This document shows, piece by piece, positions 1 to 7,020 of a stretch of 20,766 nt of DNA. The translations under genes were made by a program, and so were the position numbers. The stretch's first letter is position 1. Each line of letters begins with the position of its first letter. The notes below the pieces were generated by a model. It did not search any database. It was given only the letters and a program-made list of their open reading frames with translations, and was not told where the DNA came from. The DNA lies in assembly GCA_002435835.1 (NCBI GenBank), contig DIVM01000194.1, forward strand, positions 1 through 20,766, read 5' to 3'. The DNA comes from Firmicutes bacterium UBA6132. GTDB taxonomy: Bacteria; Bacillota_A; Clostridia; Tissierellales; Sedimentibacteraceae.

Positions 1-39
1 ACCTTTGGTTTCAACCATTCCTAAAGCTTCTTTTTGCAT
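1..39 (-). CDS. Bacterial microcompartment shell protein (BMC domain, PduA/EutM type), 5' end only
   Basis: Only the first 13 codons are in the window; they read MQKEALGMVETKG, and the gene runs off the left edge. The EALGMVETKG opening is the hallmark N-terminus of hexameric single-BMC-domain shell proteins such as PduA, EutM and CcmK. These proteins tile the facets of a protein organelle that encloses diol, ethanolamine or glycyl-radical metabolism. The ATG at 37-39 is preceded by GGAGG at 46-50, seven bases upstream, so this is a true start and not the interior of a gene. The next genes on the same strand are a response regulator and a PocR-domain kinase, a common pairing with BMC loci. 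The enclosed pathway cannot be known from this fragment. Confidence 0.85.
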   Translation of the reverse strand, partial: MQKEALGMVETKG

Positions 40-266
40 TTTGATCCTCCATTTTTTTTAGTAACTTTATTAAATCTCTTTGTTGCATGGTTATTGTACA
101 ATATTATTGGAATAAAAAACTTGTCCTGTTGATGCAAATTTCTTAAAATCAAATGACAATAATTTAATATAACCATTGCTAAAAATTACTCTGCTAATTT
201 TTAATAATCGTAATTTCTGTTCGTCATATATAAATTCTTCACGATTGATAATTATGTTTAAGAACG
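40..266 (-). other. Intergenic region upstream of the BMC shell gene; candidate regulator-bound leader
   Basis: This stretch carries no gene. On the minus strand it would hold the promoter of the shell gene. A TTGTCA (154-159) resembles a -35 box, but no good -10 lies at the right distance, as expected of an activator-dependent promoter. A direct repeat TGCTAA on the plus strand (177-182 and 192-197, 15 bases apart) is a candidate site for the AraC-type regulator encoded just upstream. This is inference from position only. Confidence 0.3.
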
Positions 267-305
267 AAAAAATAACAGTGACAATAAATCTTCACTGTTA
301 TTTTT
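267..305 (-). terminator. Rho-independent terminator of the two-component operon
   Basis: TAACAGTGA (273-281) pairs perfectly with TCACTGTTA (292-300). The stem is extended by an A-run (267-272) against a T-run (301-305), with a 10-base loop. Read on the minus strand the stem is followed by a U-run. It lies about 40 bases past the stop of the response regulator and separates that gene from the BMC shell gene. Confidence 0.85.
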
Positions 306-343
306 GATTTAGGTTTCTAATTAACATAATATATAATTATGTA

Positions 344-1414
344 TTAAATTTTTGAAATCAATATTTTTGAATACTTTTCTCTATATTCAGTAGGCGTCAT
401 TCCAACATTCTTTTTAAATACTTTGCTGAAATAATTTGCTTCTTCATATGATAATTCAATTGCTATATTTATAATAGGATTATTTGTATTAACAAGAATT
501 TCCTTGGCTAACTCCATTTTCTTATCAATAATATAATTAATGAAATTAATATTTTTCTCTTTCTTAAATAGCTTACTCATATAATATATGCTTAAATTAG
601 AATATTCAGCTATTTCGTCTAAAGAAATTCCTTTTTTAATATTTCTGTCGATATAATTCAGTACCTTATTAATGTCCATTTCGCTGTTATTATTACTGTT
701 TTCAAATTCTATTATCTCATCAAATATAATATCAATAACACCAACAAAATTGCTATACATTTCATACTTGGCATATTTTTGGATACGTATGTTTGTAATT
801 TTATCTAATTTGATTTTAAAGTCTTTTATGGATTTTAGTTTCAAATCAATACAAATATTTATTATCTCATCTGCAAAATCTATAATATATTTTGAAATAT
901 TATTATTGAAGGATGTATTTTCATAAATTTCAAATATTAATTTTTTTATAATACTAACTGAATTACTATATGAGTGCTGTTCAATCATTTCATTTCTTAA
1001 TTCCTTAATACATAACTTAAAAAAACTGTAATTATAATCTTCTTCCTTATTATAAAAATATTGCTTCAATGTTTCTATTATTAATGAAGGTTTAACTGGT
1101 TTTATTAAATAATCATCTACTTTTAATTTTAAAACTGCATGCTCAACCTTAAAAGTGTTATATGCCGTCATAACAATAACAATTATTTTAGGATAATTAT
1201 TTTTAATATACTTTATAACCTCTAAGCCAGTAATTCCAGGTATGTTTATATCTATAAAAACTAAATCAATTTGATTTCTTTCCAAAATGTTTATAGCTTC
1301 ATACCCGTTAGTAGCTGTTCCTACAATTTCAATATTGTTCATATTATTAAGCAATATATCTTTTAATGCCATTATTTCTATTTCTTCATCTTCAACTAAT
1401 AATATTTTGCACAT
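344..1414 (-). CDS. Response regulator, REC domain plus AraC-type DNA-binding domain (YesN-like)
   Basis: This is a 356-residue two-component response regulator. The receiver domain (about 1-120) shows the acidic pair E8/D9, the phospho-acceptor D55 in LVFIDINIPG, T83 and K105 (LIKP). A linker of about 130 residues follows. The last 100 residues carry two AraC helix-turn-helix units: ISLDEIAEYSNLSIYYMSKLF, and a second ending in YFSKVFKKNVGMTPTEYR. I chose the ATG at 1414 because GAGGAAG lies seven bases upstream; an in-frame ATG at 1444 has no such site. The gene is 45 bases downstream of the histidine kinase and probably co-transcribed with it. The family generally activates transcription of nearby transport or catabolic operons. 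Here the likely target is the BMC operon to the left, an inference from adjacency. Confidence 0.9.
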   Translation of the reverse strand: MCKILLVEDEEIEIMALKDILLNNMNNIEIVGTATNGYEAINILERNQIDLVFIDINIPGITGLEVIKYIKNNYPKIIVIVMTAYNTFKVEHAVLKLKVDDYLIKPVKPSLIIETLKQYFYNKEEDYNYSFFKLCIKELRNEMIEQHSYSNSVSIIKKLIFEIYENTSFNNNISKYIIDFADEIINICIDLKLKSIKDFKIKLDKITNIRIQKYAKYEMYSNFVGVIDIIFDEIIEFENSNNNSEMDINKVLNYIDRNIKKGISLDEIAEYSNLSIYYMSKLFKKEKNINFINYIIDKKMELAKEILVNTNNPIINIAIELSYEEANYFSKVFKKNVGMTPTEYREKYSKILISKI

Positions 1415-1459
1415 TAGTTCACTTCCTCTATTAACAATATTCAATAAATTATTTAAATA

Positions 1460-2713
1460 TTAATCTATTTTTCTGTTCAAATTTAGGTTTAATTTAATTC
1501 TTACCAAAGTTCCTTCCTTAGGTTTATTGCTGCTTTGAATTTCCAATCCGTAATTTTCTCCAATTAAATATATCAATCTTTTGTTAACATTATTTATTCC
1601 TATAGATTCTTCTTTCAATTTGTGATTTTCATTAATATTTAATAATTTTTCAATTTTTTCCTTTGGTATTCCATCTCCGTCATCTTTTATATCTAATATT
1701 AAATTTTTACCATCATCGTACGCATTTATATCTATATTAGCACCTTCTACTTTTACTTCTGCAACGTATTTTATAATATTCTCTATCATAGGCTGCAGTA
1801 TCATAAAAGGACAAATTACATCATTATATCTTTCTGAACAATTAATGTTATAATTTAACCTATCACCCATTCGTAATTTTTGTATTTTCAAATAATTATT
1901 ACAGTGTTCCAATTCATCTTTTATAGTAACAAGTTCAGCATGATTTTTATTTAAAACATATTTCATCATATCAGAAAATGCAAAAGCTATATCTTCAGTT
2001 CTTACTGCTTTTTCTAAATAAGCAAGCCTACATATTGTATTAAGAGCATTAAAAAGAAAATGAGGATTTATTTGATAATATAATGCCTGTAACTCCGCAT
2101 CCTTTAAAGACTTTTCAAGCTCATTCCTAATTTTTTCTTCTTTTAAAAGTCTTAATTGGTTTTCATTTAATTCTTTTTTAACTGAGTTTACATATGCTTT
2201 TTCAACTATATAATTAGCTATTTCATGTATTGTAATTGCAGTTGCTTCTATTTTACTATAAGGAATTTCATTTATTTCATCATAAGCATTTTTTAATTCT
2301 TCATTTTTTTCTATTTCTAAGCTGACATTACTATTTATTATAGATGTCAGTTTTTTTGTATTCTCATTTTCCACTTTTACTTGACCAGACAGTATTGCAC
2401 CTAAATAATTGCCATTAACCATGATTGGAACAGCAAAATCAACTAAACCAGAATGACATTTATATATATATGGCTCTCCCTTTATATTAGCATGTAGTCC
2501 GCCATGAGCATCACATTGATAACATATTTCTTTATATTCATCAATTTTTCTCAAATAATTACAAAACTTTGTAAATCCTACAGGTTCAGTAACCGGGTTT
2601 CCTTTTAAATCTACCACTACAAAAGCAATACCTGTTGCTTTTGACATATTTACCAGTATCCTCTGCAATATGTCAATATCAATATACTTATTTATCTTCA
2701 TAGACTCTTCCAT
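1460..2713 (-). CDS. PocR-domain sensor histidine kinase (LytS/YesM-type kinase core)
   Basis: This is a 417-residue kinase with no membrane segment, so a cytoplasmic sensor. Residues about 10-170 form a PocR ligand-binding domain, with C51, C64, C67 and C86 and the typical CHSGLVDFAVPI motif. PocR is named after the regulator of the propanediol-utilisation genes and is thought to bind small alcohols or diols. A coiled-coil segment (about 175-210) leads to the H-box NPHFLFNAL with phospho-acceptor H217, then an ATPase domain with N-box (MIENIIKYV) and G-box (DDGDGIP). The start is well set: AAGGAGGA lies eight bases before the ATG, and an extended -10 promoter is present upstream. The kinase partners the regulator just downstream. 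PocR-kinase/AraC-regulator pairs are known next to BMC loci, so a role in sensing the BMC substrate is likely but unproven. Confidence 0.9.
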   Translation of the reverse strand: MEESMKINKYIDIDILQRILVNMSKATGIAFVVVDLKGNPVTEPVGFTKFCNYLRKIDEYKEICYQCDAHGGLHANIKGEPYIYKCHSGLVDFAVPIMVNGNYLGAILSGQVKVENENTKKLTSIINSNVSLEIEKNEELKNAYDEINEIPYSKIEATAITIHEIANYIVEKAYVNSVKKELNENQLRLLKEEKIRNELEKSLKDAELQALYYQINPHFLFNALNTICRLAYLEKAVRTEDIAFAFSDMMKYVLNKNHAELVTIKDELEHCNNYLKIQKLRMGDRLNYNINCSERYNDVICPFMILQPMIENIIKYVAEVKVEGANIDINAYDDGKNLILDIKDDGDGIPKEKIEKLLNINENHKLKEESIGINNVNKRLIYLIGENYGLEIQSSNKPKEGTLVRIKLNLNLNRKID

Positions 2714-2800
2714 TCAGAAATCCTCCTTAAAAATAGTATTAATTAATAATTACATGCTTATGTTAATGTTTATGTTTTTATTTATGGAAACGTATTTCTA

Positions 2801-2828
2801 ATTATAGCAAATTTTTACCCTTTAACAA
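2801..2828 (-). promoter_or_regulatory. Candidate sigma-70 promoter of the kinase-regulator operon (extended -10)
   Basis: On the minus strand TTGTTA (2828-2823) is followed after 16 bases by TATAAT (2806-2801). The -10 box is preceded by TGC, giving an extended -10. Transcription would start near 2794, about 80 bases before the kinase start. Confidence 0.6.
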
Positions 2829-3007
2829 AGGTATTTTTTTGTGGTTAAGCAGCTAATTTTTGTCTTATTCAAAAACACAATTTTAATAATTTGTAATAAG
2901 TAATTATATACTTTTAACTTGAAAATAATTTTAATAGTATTACACTTTTTTGATTTTTCTAAGTAATATTTTTAATAACATACTAATAAAATAACAAAAT
3001 AATCGCC
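2829..3007. other. Divergent intergenic spacer, no feature seen
   Basis: This very AT-rich spacer lies between the minus-strand kinase promoter and the plus-strand B12 operon promoter. I see no reading frame with a ribosome binding site and no strong hairpin. Confidence 0.5.
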
Positions 3008-3036
3008 TTGACTTTAAATACAAGGTGTACTATACT
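3008..3036 (+). promoter_or_regulatory. btuF: Sigma-70 promoter of the B12 uptake operon
   Basis: TTGACT (3008-3013), a 17-base spacer, then TATACT (3031-3036). Transcription would start near 3043, about a dozen bases before the cobalamin riboswitch. Both boxes match consensus at five of six positions. Confidence 0.8.
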
Positions 3037-3055
3037 TACATTAATTAAATATCTT

Positions 3056-3219
3056 CGGTATTGGTTGCAATTTTGCAATAAATGGGAATTAGGTTAAAAT
3101 CCTAAACAGTCCTGCTGCCGTGATGAGAGAACTATTTTCGAGCTTTAAGCAAACCACTGGATATTCTGGGAAGGTTGAAAATTTGTGATGATCTCTTAGT
3201 CGGAAAACCTGCCAATATT
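3056..3219 (+). ncRNA. Adenosylcobalamin (B12) riboswitch aptamer
   Basis: The conserved landmarks occur in order: GGGAATTAGG with AAAATCCT, ACAGTCCTGCTGCCGTGATG, AAACCACTGG, GGGAAGG, and the B12 box GTCGGAAAACCTGCC. The closing P1 helix pairs GTATTGG (3058-3064) with CCAATAT (3212-3218). The element sits just after a strong promoter and ahead of btuFCD, the expected target of a B12 OFF-switch. When cobalamin is plentiful the leader should end at the terminator at 3326-3355. Confidence 0.95.
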
Positions 3220-3295
3220 ATTTGCGTAAATGCCGCAAATACTATGCTTTACAGAGATATAAGCGATAGTACATTAACCATGCATATAAGCATGG
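3220..3295 (+). promoter_or_regulatory. Two leader hairpins between riboswitch aptamer and terminator
   Basis: ATTTGCG (3220-3226) pairs perfectly with CGCAAAT (3234-3240), directly abutting the aptamer's closing helix. CCATGC (3278-3283) pairs with GCATGG (3290-3295). They are probably part of the expression platform or its alternative folds. I could not derive an explicit antiterminator pairing by eye. Confidence 0.5.
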
Positions 3296-3325
3296 CTACA
3301 ATTTAAAAATTGATAGAGGCAATTT

Positions 3326-3355
3326 ACGTTTCGGATATATCCGAGGCGTTTTTTT
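3326..3355 (+). terminator. Leader terminator of the B12 riboswitch
   Basis: An 11-position stem, ACGTTTCGGAT against ATCCGAGGCGT (3326-3349), closes over a central TATA. It includes two G-T wobbles and is followed by an uninterrupted T-run to 3355. It lies about 80 bases before btuF, the usual place for riboswitch-controlled premature termination. Confidence 0.8.
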
Positions 3356-3436
3356 ATGCATATAAACAATTTTTATTACATATGGCATTAAAGTTTAATA
3401 TAAAGATGTTTAAAACAAATTTGGAGGAAAACAATA

Positions 3437-4378
3437 ATGAAAAAGTTTATCGCAGCTATATTAATAGCAATTATGATTTTTACACTTACAGCTTGTTCAA
3501 CAGAACAACCAAAGCAACAGGAACAACAACAAACTGAAACAACTGAAATACAATTACCTACTAAAGACATGGCAGGCAATAATATTACAGTTCCAACTGA
3601 AATTAATAAAATAATTTCTTTAGCTCCATCAATAACTGAAATGTTAGTTGATTTAGGATATGGGGATAAAATAGTTGCAGCTGACACTTATTCTGAAGGA
3701 ATCGAAGGTCTACCTGAAGGAATTGAATATATAGACATGATGGCTCCTGATGCAGAAAAAATAACTGCACTCGAACCGGACATTTTATTAGCAACAGGTA
3801 TGATGCAAAAGGATGGTGTGGATCCACTTAAAGCACTAAAAGACATGGGAATATGCGTAGCTTACATTCCATCAAGTGATAGCATTGAAAAAATCTATGC
3901 AGATATAATTTTTATATCAGAAATACTTCAAGCAAAGGATAAAGGTCAAACCTTAGTTGATGAAGCAAAAGCAAAAGTTGCTGAAATAAAAGCAATTGGC
4001 GATACTATAGAAAATAAAAAATCAATTTATTTTGAAATAGCCGCTGCACCAAGCATGTATAGTTTTGGAACAGGAGTATTCTTAAATGAAATGATTGAAC
4101 TAATTGGAGCTAAAAATATTCTTGCAGATCAACAAAGCTGGATATCTGTTTCTGAAGAAGCTGTTATAGCAGCAAATCCAGATGTTATAATAACTAATGT
4201 TGATTATATAGAAAATGCTGTTGATGAAATAAAGGCTCGTTCTGGATGGAACAATGTAACTGCAGTTAGTAATAATGAAGTTTACTTTATAGAAAATAAT
4301 ATTACTTCTGTTCCAAACCATAATTTTGTTAAAGGACTAGAAAAAATGGCAGAAGCAGTTTACCCAGATAAATACTAA
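3437..4378 (+). CDS. btuF: Cobalamin ABC transporter substrate-binding lipoprotein BtuF
   Basis: A 313-residue lipoprotein. It has a basic hydrophobic signal peptide and a lipobox LTAC with lipidated C20, then a Gln/Thr-rich tether (about 21-40). The rest is a class III (Peripla_BP_2) binding fold: the first lobe opens at KIISLAPSITEMLVDLGYGDKIV, a linker helix follows, and the second lobe begins near KKSIYFEIA. This family captures corrinoids or iron-siderophores outside the membrane. Corrinoid specificity comes from the upstream cobalamin riboswitch, not from residues I can identify. GGAGG lies ten bases before the ATG. It is the first gene of a four-gene operon; btuC starts one base after its stop. 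Confidence 0.92.
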   Translation: MKKFIAAILIAIMIFTLTACSTEQPKQQEQQQTETTEIQLPTKDMAGNNITVPTEINKIISLAPSITEMLVDLGYGDKIVAADTYSEGIEGLPEGIEYIDMMAPDAEKITALEPDILLATGMMQKDGVDPLKALKDMGICVAYIPSSDSIEKIYADIIFISEILQAKDKGQTLVDEAKAKVAEIKAIGDTIENKKSIYFEIAAAPSMYSFGTGVFLNEMIELIGAKNILADQQSWISVSEEAVIAANPDVIITNVDYIENAVDEIKARSGWNNVTAVSNNEVYFIENNITSVPNHNFVKGLEKMAEAVYPDKY

Positions 4379-4379
4379 A

Positions 4380-5402
4380 ATGAACGTTAAATCAAAAATA
4401 ATTATATCAATAATAATTTGTTTTGCTGTTCTTATTTTTGGAGTTGGTATGGGAAGTGTTTATGTTCATCCTGCTGAAATAATAAATATAATAGGAAACA
4501 AACTTTTTTCTATACGATTATCAGAAAATATTTCAAAAACATCCATATCAATTGTTTGGAATCTTAGGCTCCCAAGAGCTCTCTTAGCATTCATTGTAGG
4601 AGGAGCTCTTGCAGTGAGCGGCTCCGTTATGCAGTCCGTATTAAAAAATCCTTTAGCATCATCTTTTACACTTGGAGTATCTTCAGGAGCATGTTTAGGA
4701 GCTGGATTTATAATAGTAACAGGGTTTCAAATTGCATTTTTAGGAATGTTCACCCTGCCTGCTGTAGGTCTTTTATGCGGTATGCTAACTGTTATTTTAG
4801 CAGTTAAATTTGCTTCTCGAATGGATAAAAACATGGAAAATAACACGATAATTTTAGTAGGCATGGTTTTTTCCCTATTCATAAATGCATTTTTAACTTT
4901 ATTAACAGCCGTATCTAAGGACAACATAGAACAGCTTACACTTTGGCAAATGGGTAGCTTTGCTTTAAAAGAATGGTCAAATGTTTTTGTATTATTGCCA
5001 ATTGTTTTAGTAGGAGTTCTTGTTTTAATGAGATATTCAAGAGAACTTGATATTATGACTTTCGGTGAGGATCAAGCATTTACTATGGGTGTTGATGTTC
5101 AAAAAGCTAAGTGGATATTTTTAGGATTGTCTGCTGCACTAACAGGCAGTGCAATTTCATTTGTAGGTGTAATCGGATTTATAGATTTAATTGCTCCCCA
5201 TGTTGTAAGAAAAATTTTCGGTTCATCACACAAAATAGTGATTCCTATGTCCTTGTTTTTCGGTGGAGCCTTTATGGTAATATGTGATTTAATAGCACGA
5301 ACTATAGTTTCTCCTTCAGAACTTCCTGTAGGAGCAATAACTGCTTTAGTAGGTGCACCATTCTTTGTTTATGTTTATTTCACTAAAAGGAAGGAAAAAT
5401 AA
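4380..5402 (+). CDS. btuC: Cobalamin ABC transporter permease BtuC (FecCD family)
   Basis: A 340-residue integral membrane permease of the FecCD/BtuC type, the usual length. Family landmarks are WNLRLPRALLAFIVGGALAVSGSVMQ near the N-terminus, NPLASSFTLGVSSGACLGA, FVGVIGFIDLIAPHVVR (the loop contacting the ATPase), and a closing GAPFFVYVYF. About ten hydrophobic segments can be seen. The ATG begins one base after the btuF stop and lacks a strong Shine-Dalgarno, so its translation is probably coupled to btuF. The TAATG overlap with btuD suggests fixed stoichiometry. It would form the membrane channel of the BtuCDF importer. Confidence 0.92.
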   Translation: MNVKSKIIISIIICFAVLIFGVGMGSVYVHPAEIINIIGNKLFSIRLSENISKTSISIVWNLRLPRALLAFIVGGALAVSGSVMQSVLKNPLASSFTLGVSSGACLGAGFIIVTGFQIAFLGMFTLPAVGLLCGMLTVILAVKFASRMDKNMENNTIILVGMVFSLFINAFLTLLTAVSKDNIEQLTLWQMGSFALKEWSNVFVLLPIVLVGVLVLMRYSRELDIMTFGEDQAFTMGVDVQKAKWIFLGLSAALTGSAISFVGVIGFIDLIAPHVVRKIFGSSHKIVIPMSLFFGGAFMVICDLIARTIVSPSELPVGAITALVGAPFFVYVYFTKRKEK

Positions 5403-6214
5403 TGCTAACATTAAAAAATGTATATGCTGGTTATGATGGAAATGATGTGTTGTCAAACATTTCTTTAACAGTAAAAGAAAATGAAAACCTATGTATTTTA
5501 GGACCAAACGGATGCGGAAAGACGACTCTCATAAAAACAATATCCGGTTTAATACCATGTAAAGGAAGTATCACAATTGACGGAAACAATATTAATAGTA
5601 TGAAAAGACATGAAATTGCCAGCAAAGTTGCAGTTATGAGCCAAATGTCTTCTATATATTTTTCCTATACTGTTTTTGATGCTGTTCTTTTAGGCCGTTA
5701 TATATACATGAAAAACAATGCATTTAGTGGACCTTCCCATGAAGATAGAGAATTTGCAGAACATTGCATTGATGCAGTAGGATTATCAAAGCTTAAATAC
5801 AAACAAATAAATACTCTTTCTGGAGGTCAGCTCCAAAGAGTTTATTTAGCAAGAACTTTGGCACAGGACCCTAAAATTATTTTGTTGGATGAACCAACAA
5901 ATCATTTGGATTTAAAACATCAAGTAGAACTCATAGATTATTTAAATGAGTGGTCAAAAGTTGATGGACATTCTGTAATTGGAGTTTTACATGACATTAA
6001 CCTTGCAGTAAGACTTGCAGATGACATTTTGTTTTTAAATGATGGCGAAACTCAAGCATATGGAAAAGCAGATGATATTATATCATCAAAACTATTAGAG
6101 CAAGTTTATGGAATGGATGTTGTATCATTTATGACGGACTCATTAAGAAAATGGGAAAGCTATAAGGTTGAGCCATCAATTATACCAAAAGTTAAGCTTC
6201 GCAAAATTAAGTAA
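5402..6214 (+). CDS. btuD: Cobalamin ABC transporter ATPase BtuD
   Basis: A 270-residue ABC ATPase. Walker A is GPNGCGKTT (residues 34-42); the Q-loop lies in AVMSQM, the signature is LSGGQLQR, Walker B is KIILLDEPTNHLD and the H-loop is GVLHDIN. This set is typical of the FepC/BtuD subfamily that powers type II importers. The start overlaps the last base of btuC (TAATG), with AAAGGAAGG just upstream. The C-terminal extension after VYGMDVVSF (about 30 residues) is ordinary for this branch. The protein would bind the cytoplasmic face of BtuC and drive corrinoid import. Confidence 0.92.
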   Translation: MLTLKNVYAGYDGNDVLSNISLTVKENENLCILGPNGCGKTTLIKTISGLIPCKGSITIDGNNINSMKRHEIASKVAVMSQMSSIYFSYTVFDAVLLGRYIYMKNNAFSGPSHEDREFAEHCIDAVGLSKLKYKQINTLSGGQLQRVYLARTLAQDPKIILLDEPTNHLDLKHQVELIDYLNEWSKVDGHSVIGVLHDINLAVRLADDILFLNDGETQAYGKADDIISSKLLEQVYGMDVVSFMTDSLRKWESYKVEPSIIPKVKLRKIK

Positions 6215-6232
6215 CAGATAATCGGAGGCATT

Positions 6233-6883
6233 ATGAAAGGAAAAAAATTTATTGCTTCATATAGTGGCGGAAAAGACAGCACTTTAGCCGTATATCGTGC
6301 CATTTCAAAGGGTATGGAACCAATACAGCTTATAACTACTTATAACTTAGATAAAGATAGGTCATGGTTTCACGGAATCCCACAGCCTCTTTTAGACAAA
6401 ATTTCAAAAGAAATCAATATTCCAATATTTTTAATTAAAACTACCGGTGAAGAATATGCACAAAATTTTGAAAAAAAACTTAAAGAAGCAAAAGCAGCTG
6501 GAGCTGAAGTTTGCGTTTTTGGTGATATAGATTTAGAAGAACATTTGAAATGGTGTACTGATAGATGCATAGCTGCAGGAATAGAAGCTTATTTCCCACT
6601 TTGGCAAGAATCAAGAAAAAAATTAGTTTATGAATTCATAGATGCAGGATTTAAAACTATTATTACAGTTGTGGATACAAAACGTATGGATGAGAAATTT
6701 TTAGGACAAATATTAACTCGCGAACTTGCTGATGAAATTGAAAAATGTGGGGCTGATATATGTGGCGAAAACGGTGAATACCACACATTTGCATTTGACG
6801 GACCATTATTTTCTAATCAAGTTTCATATACAACTGAAGAAAAAGTACATTCAGATAATTATGTTATACTACCTATCAAATAA
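6233..6883 (+). CDS. DUF71/COG2102 ATP-binding protein, probable B12-salvage member
   Basis: A 216-residue protein of the ATP-pyrophosphatase (PP-loop) superfamily. The PP-loop is SGGKDS at residues 11-16, and the family's C-terminal signature GENGEYHTFAFDGPLF is intact. Its eukaryotic and archaeal relatives (Dph6) make the amide of diphthamide on elongation factor 2, a modification bacteria lack. A bacterial clade linked to B12 transporters has been predicted from comparative genomics to act in B12 salvage. This gene fits that clade: it is the fourth gene of a B12-riboswitch operon, 18 bases after btuD, with GGAGG before the ATG. A corrinoid-modifying, ATP-using amidation is plausible, but the actual substrate is unknown. 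Annotation as diphthine-ammonia ligase would be misleading. Confidence 0.85.
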   Translation: MKGKKFIASYSGGKDSTLAVYRAISKGMEPIQLITTYNLDKDRSWFHGIPQPLLDKISKEINIPIFLIKTTGEEYAQNFEKKLKEAKAAGAEVCVFGDIDLEEHLKWCTDRCIAAGIEAYFPLWQESRKKLVYEFIDAGFKTIITVVDTKRMDEKFLGQILTRELADEIEKCGADICGENGEYHTFAFDGPLFSNQVSYTTEEKVHSDNYVILPIK

Positions 6884-6940
6884 TAACAATCATTAAGGTG
6901 TCATTATAAACGCAGTGAAGAATTATAAATAATTAAAACA

Positions 6941-6968
6941 AGATCCTTCGTTATCACTCAGGATGACA
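6941..6968. repeat. Copy of a dispersed small palindromic repeat
   Basis: Read on the minus strand this is TGTCATCCTGAG, TGATAA, CGAAGGATCT. The form resembles a short interspersed element seen in many bacterial genomes (TGTCATCCTGAGCGAAGCGAAGGATCT type, recalled from general knowledge). A second core, GAGCGAAGCGAA, is at the right edge of the window. It lies between the end of the B12 operon and its terminator. Confidence 0.45.
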
Positions 6969-6983
6969 ATAAATCAACAAGCT

Positions 6984-7011
6984 AAGCAGCTAAATTAATA
7001 GCTGCTTTTAT
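6984..7011 (+). terminator. Terminator at the end of the B12 operon
   Basis: AAGCAGCT (6984-6991) pairs with AGCTGCTT (7000-7007) over an 8-base loop, followed by TTTAT. It lies about 100 bases past the DUF71 gene and just before the convergent reductase stop, so it may help both directions. Confidence 0.65.
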
Positions 7012-7020
7012 AATGTTCAT

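Noticed and set aside
3310..3537. Open frame of 75 codons ahead of and overlapping btuF
   Set aside because: It starts before the riboswitch terminator, runs through it and overlaps btuF in another frame; no ribosome binding site.
6233..6883. Diphthine-ammonia ligase function
   Set aside because: Diphthamide is absent from bacteria; the operon context points to B12 salvage.
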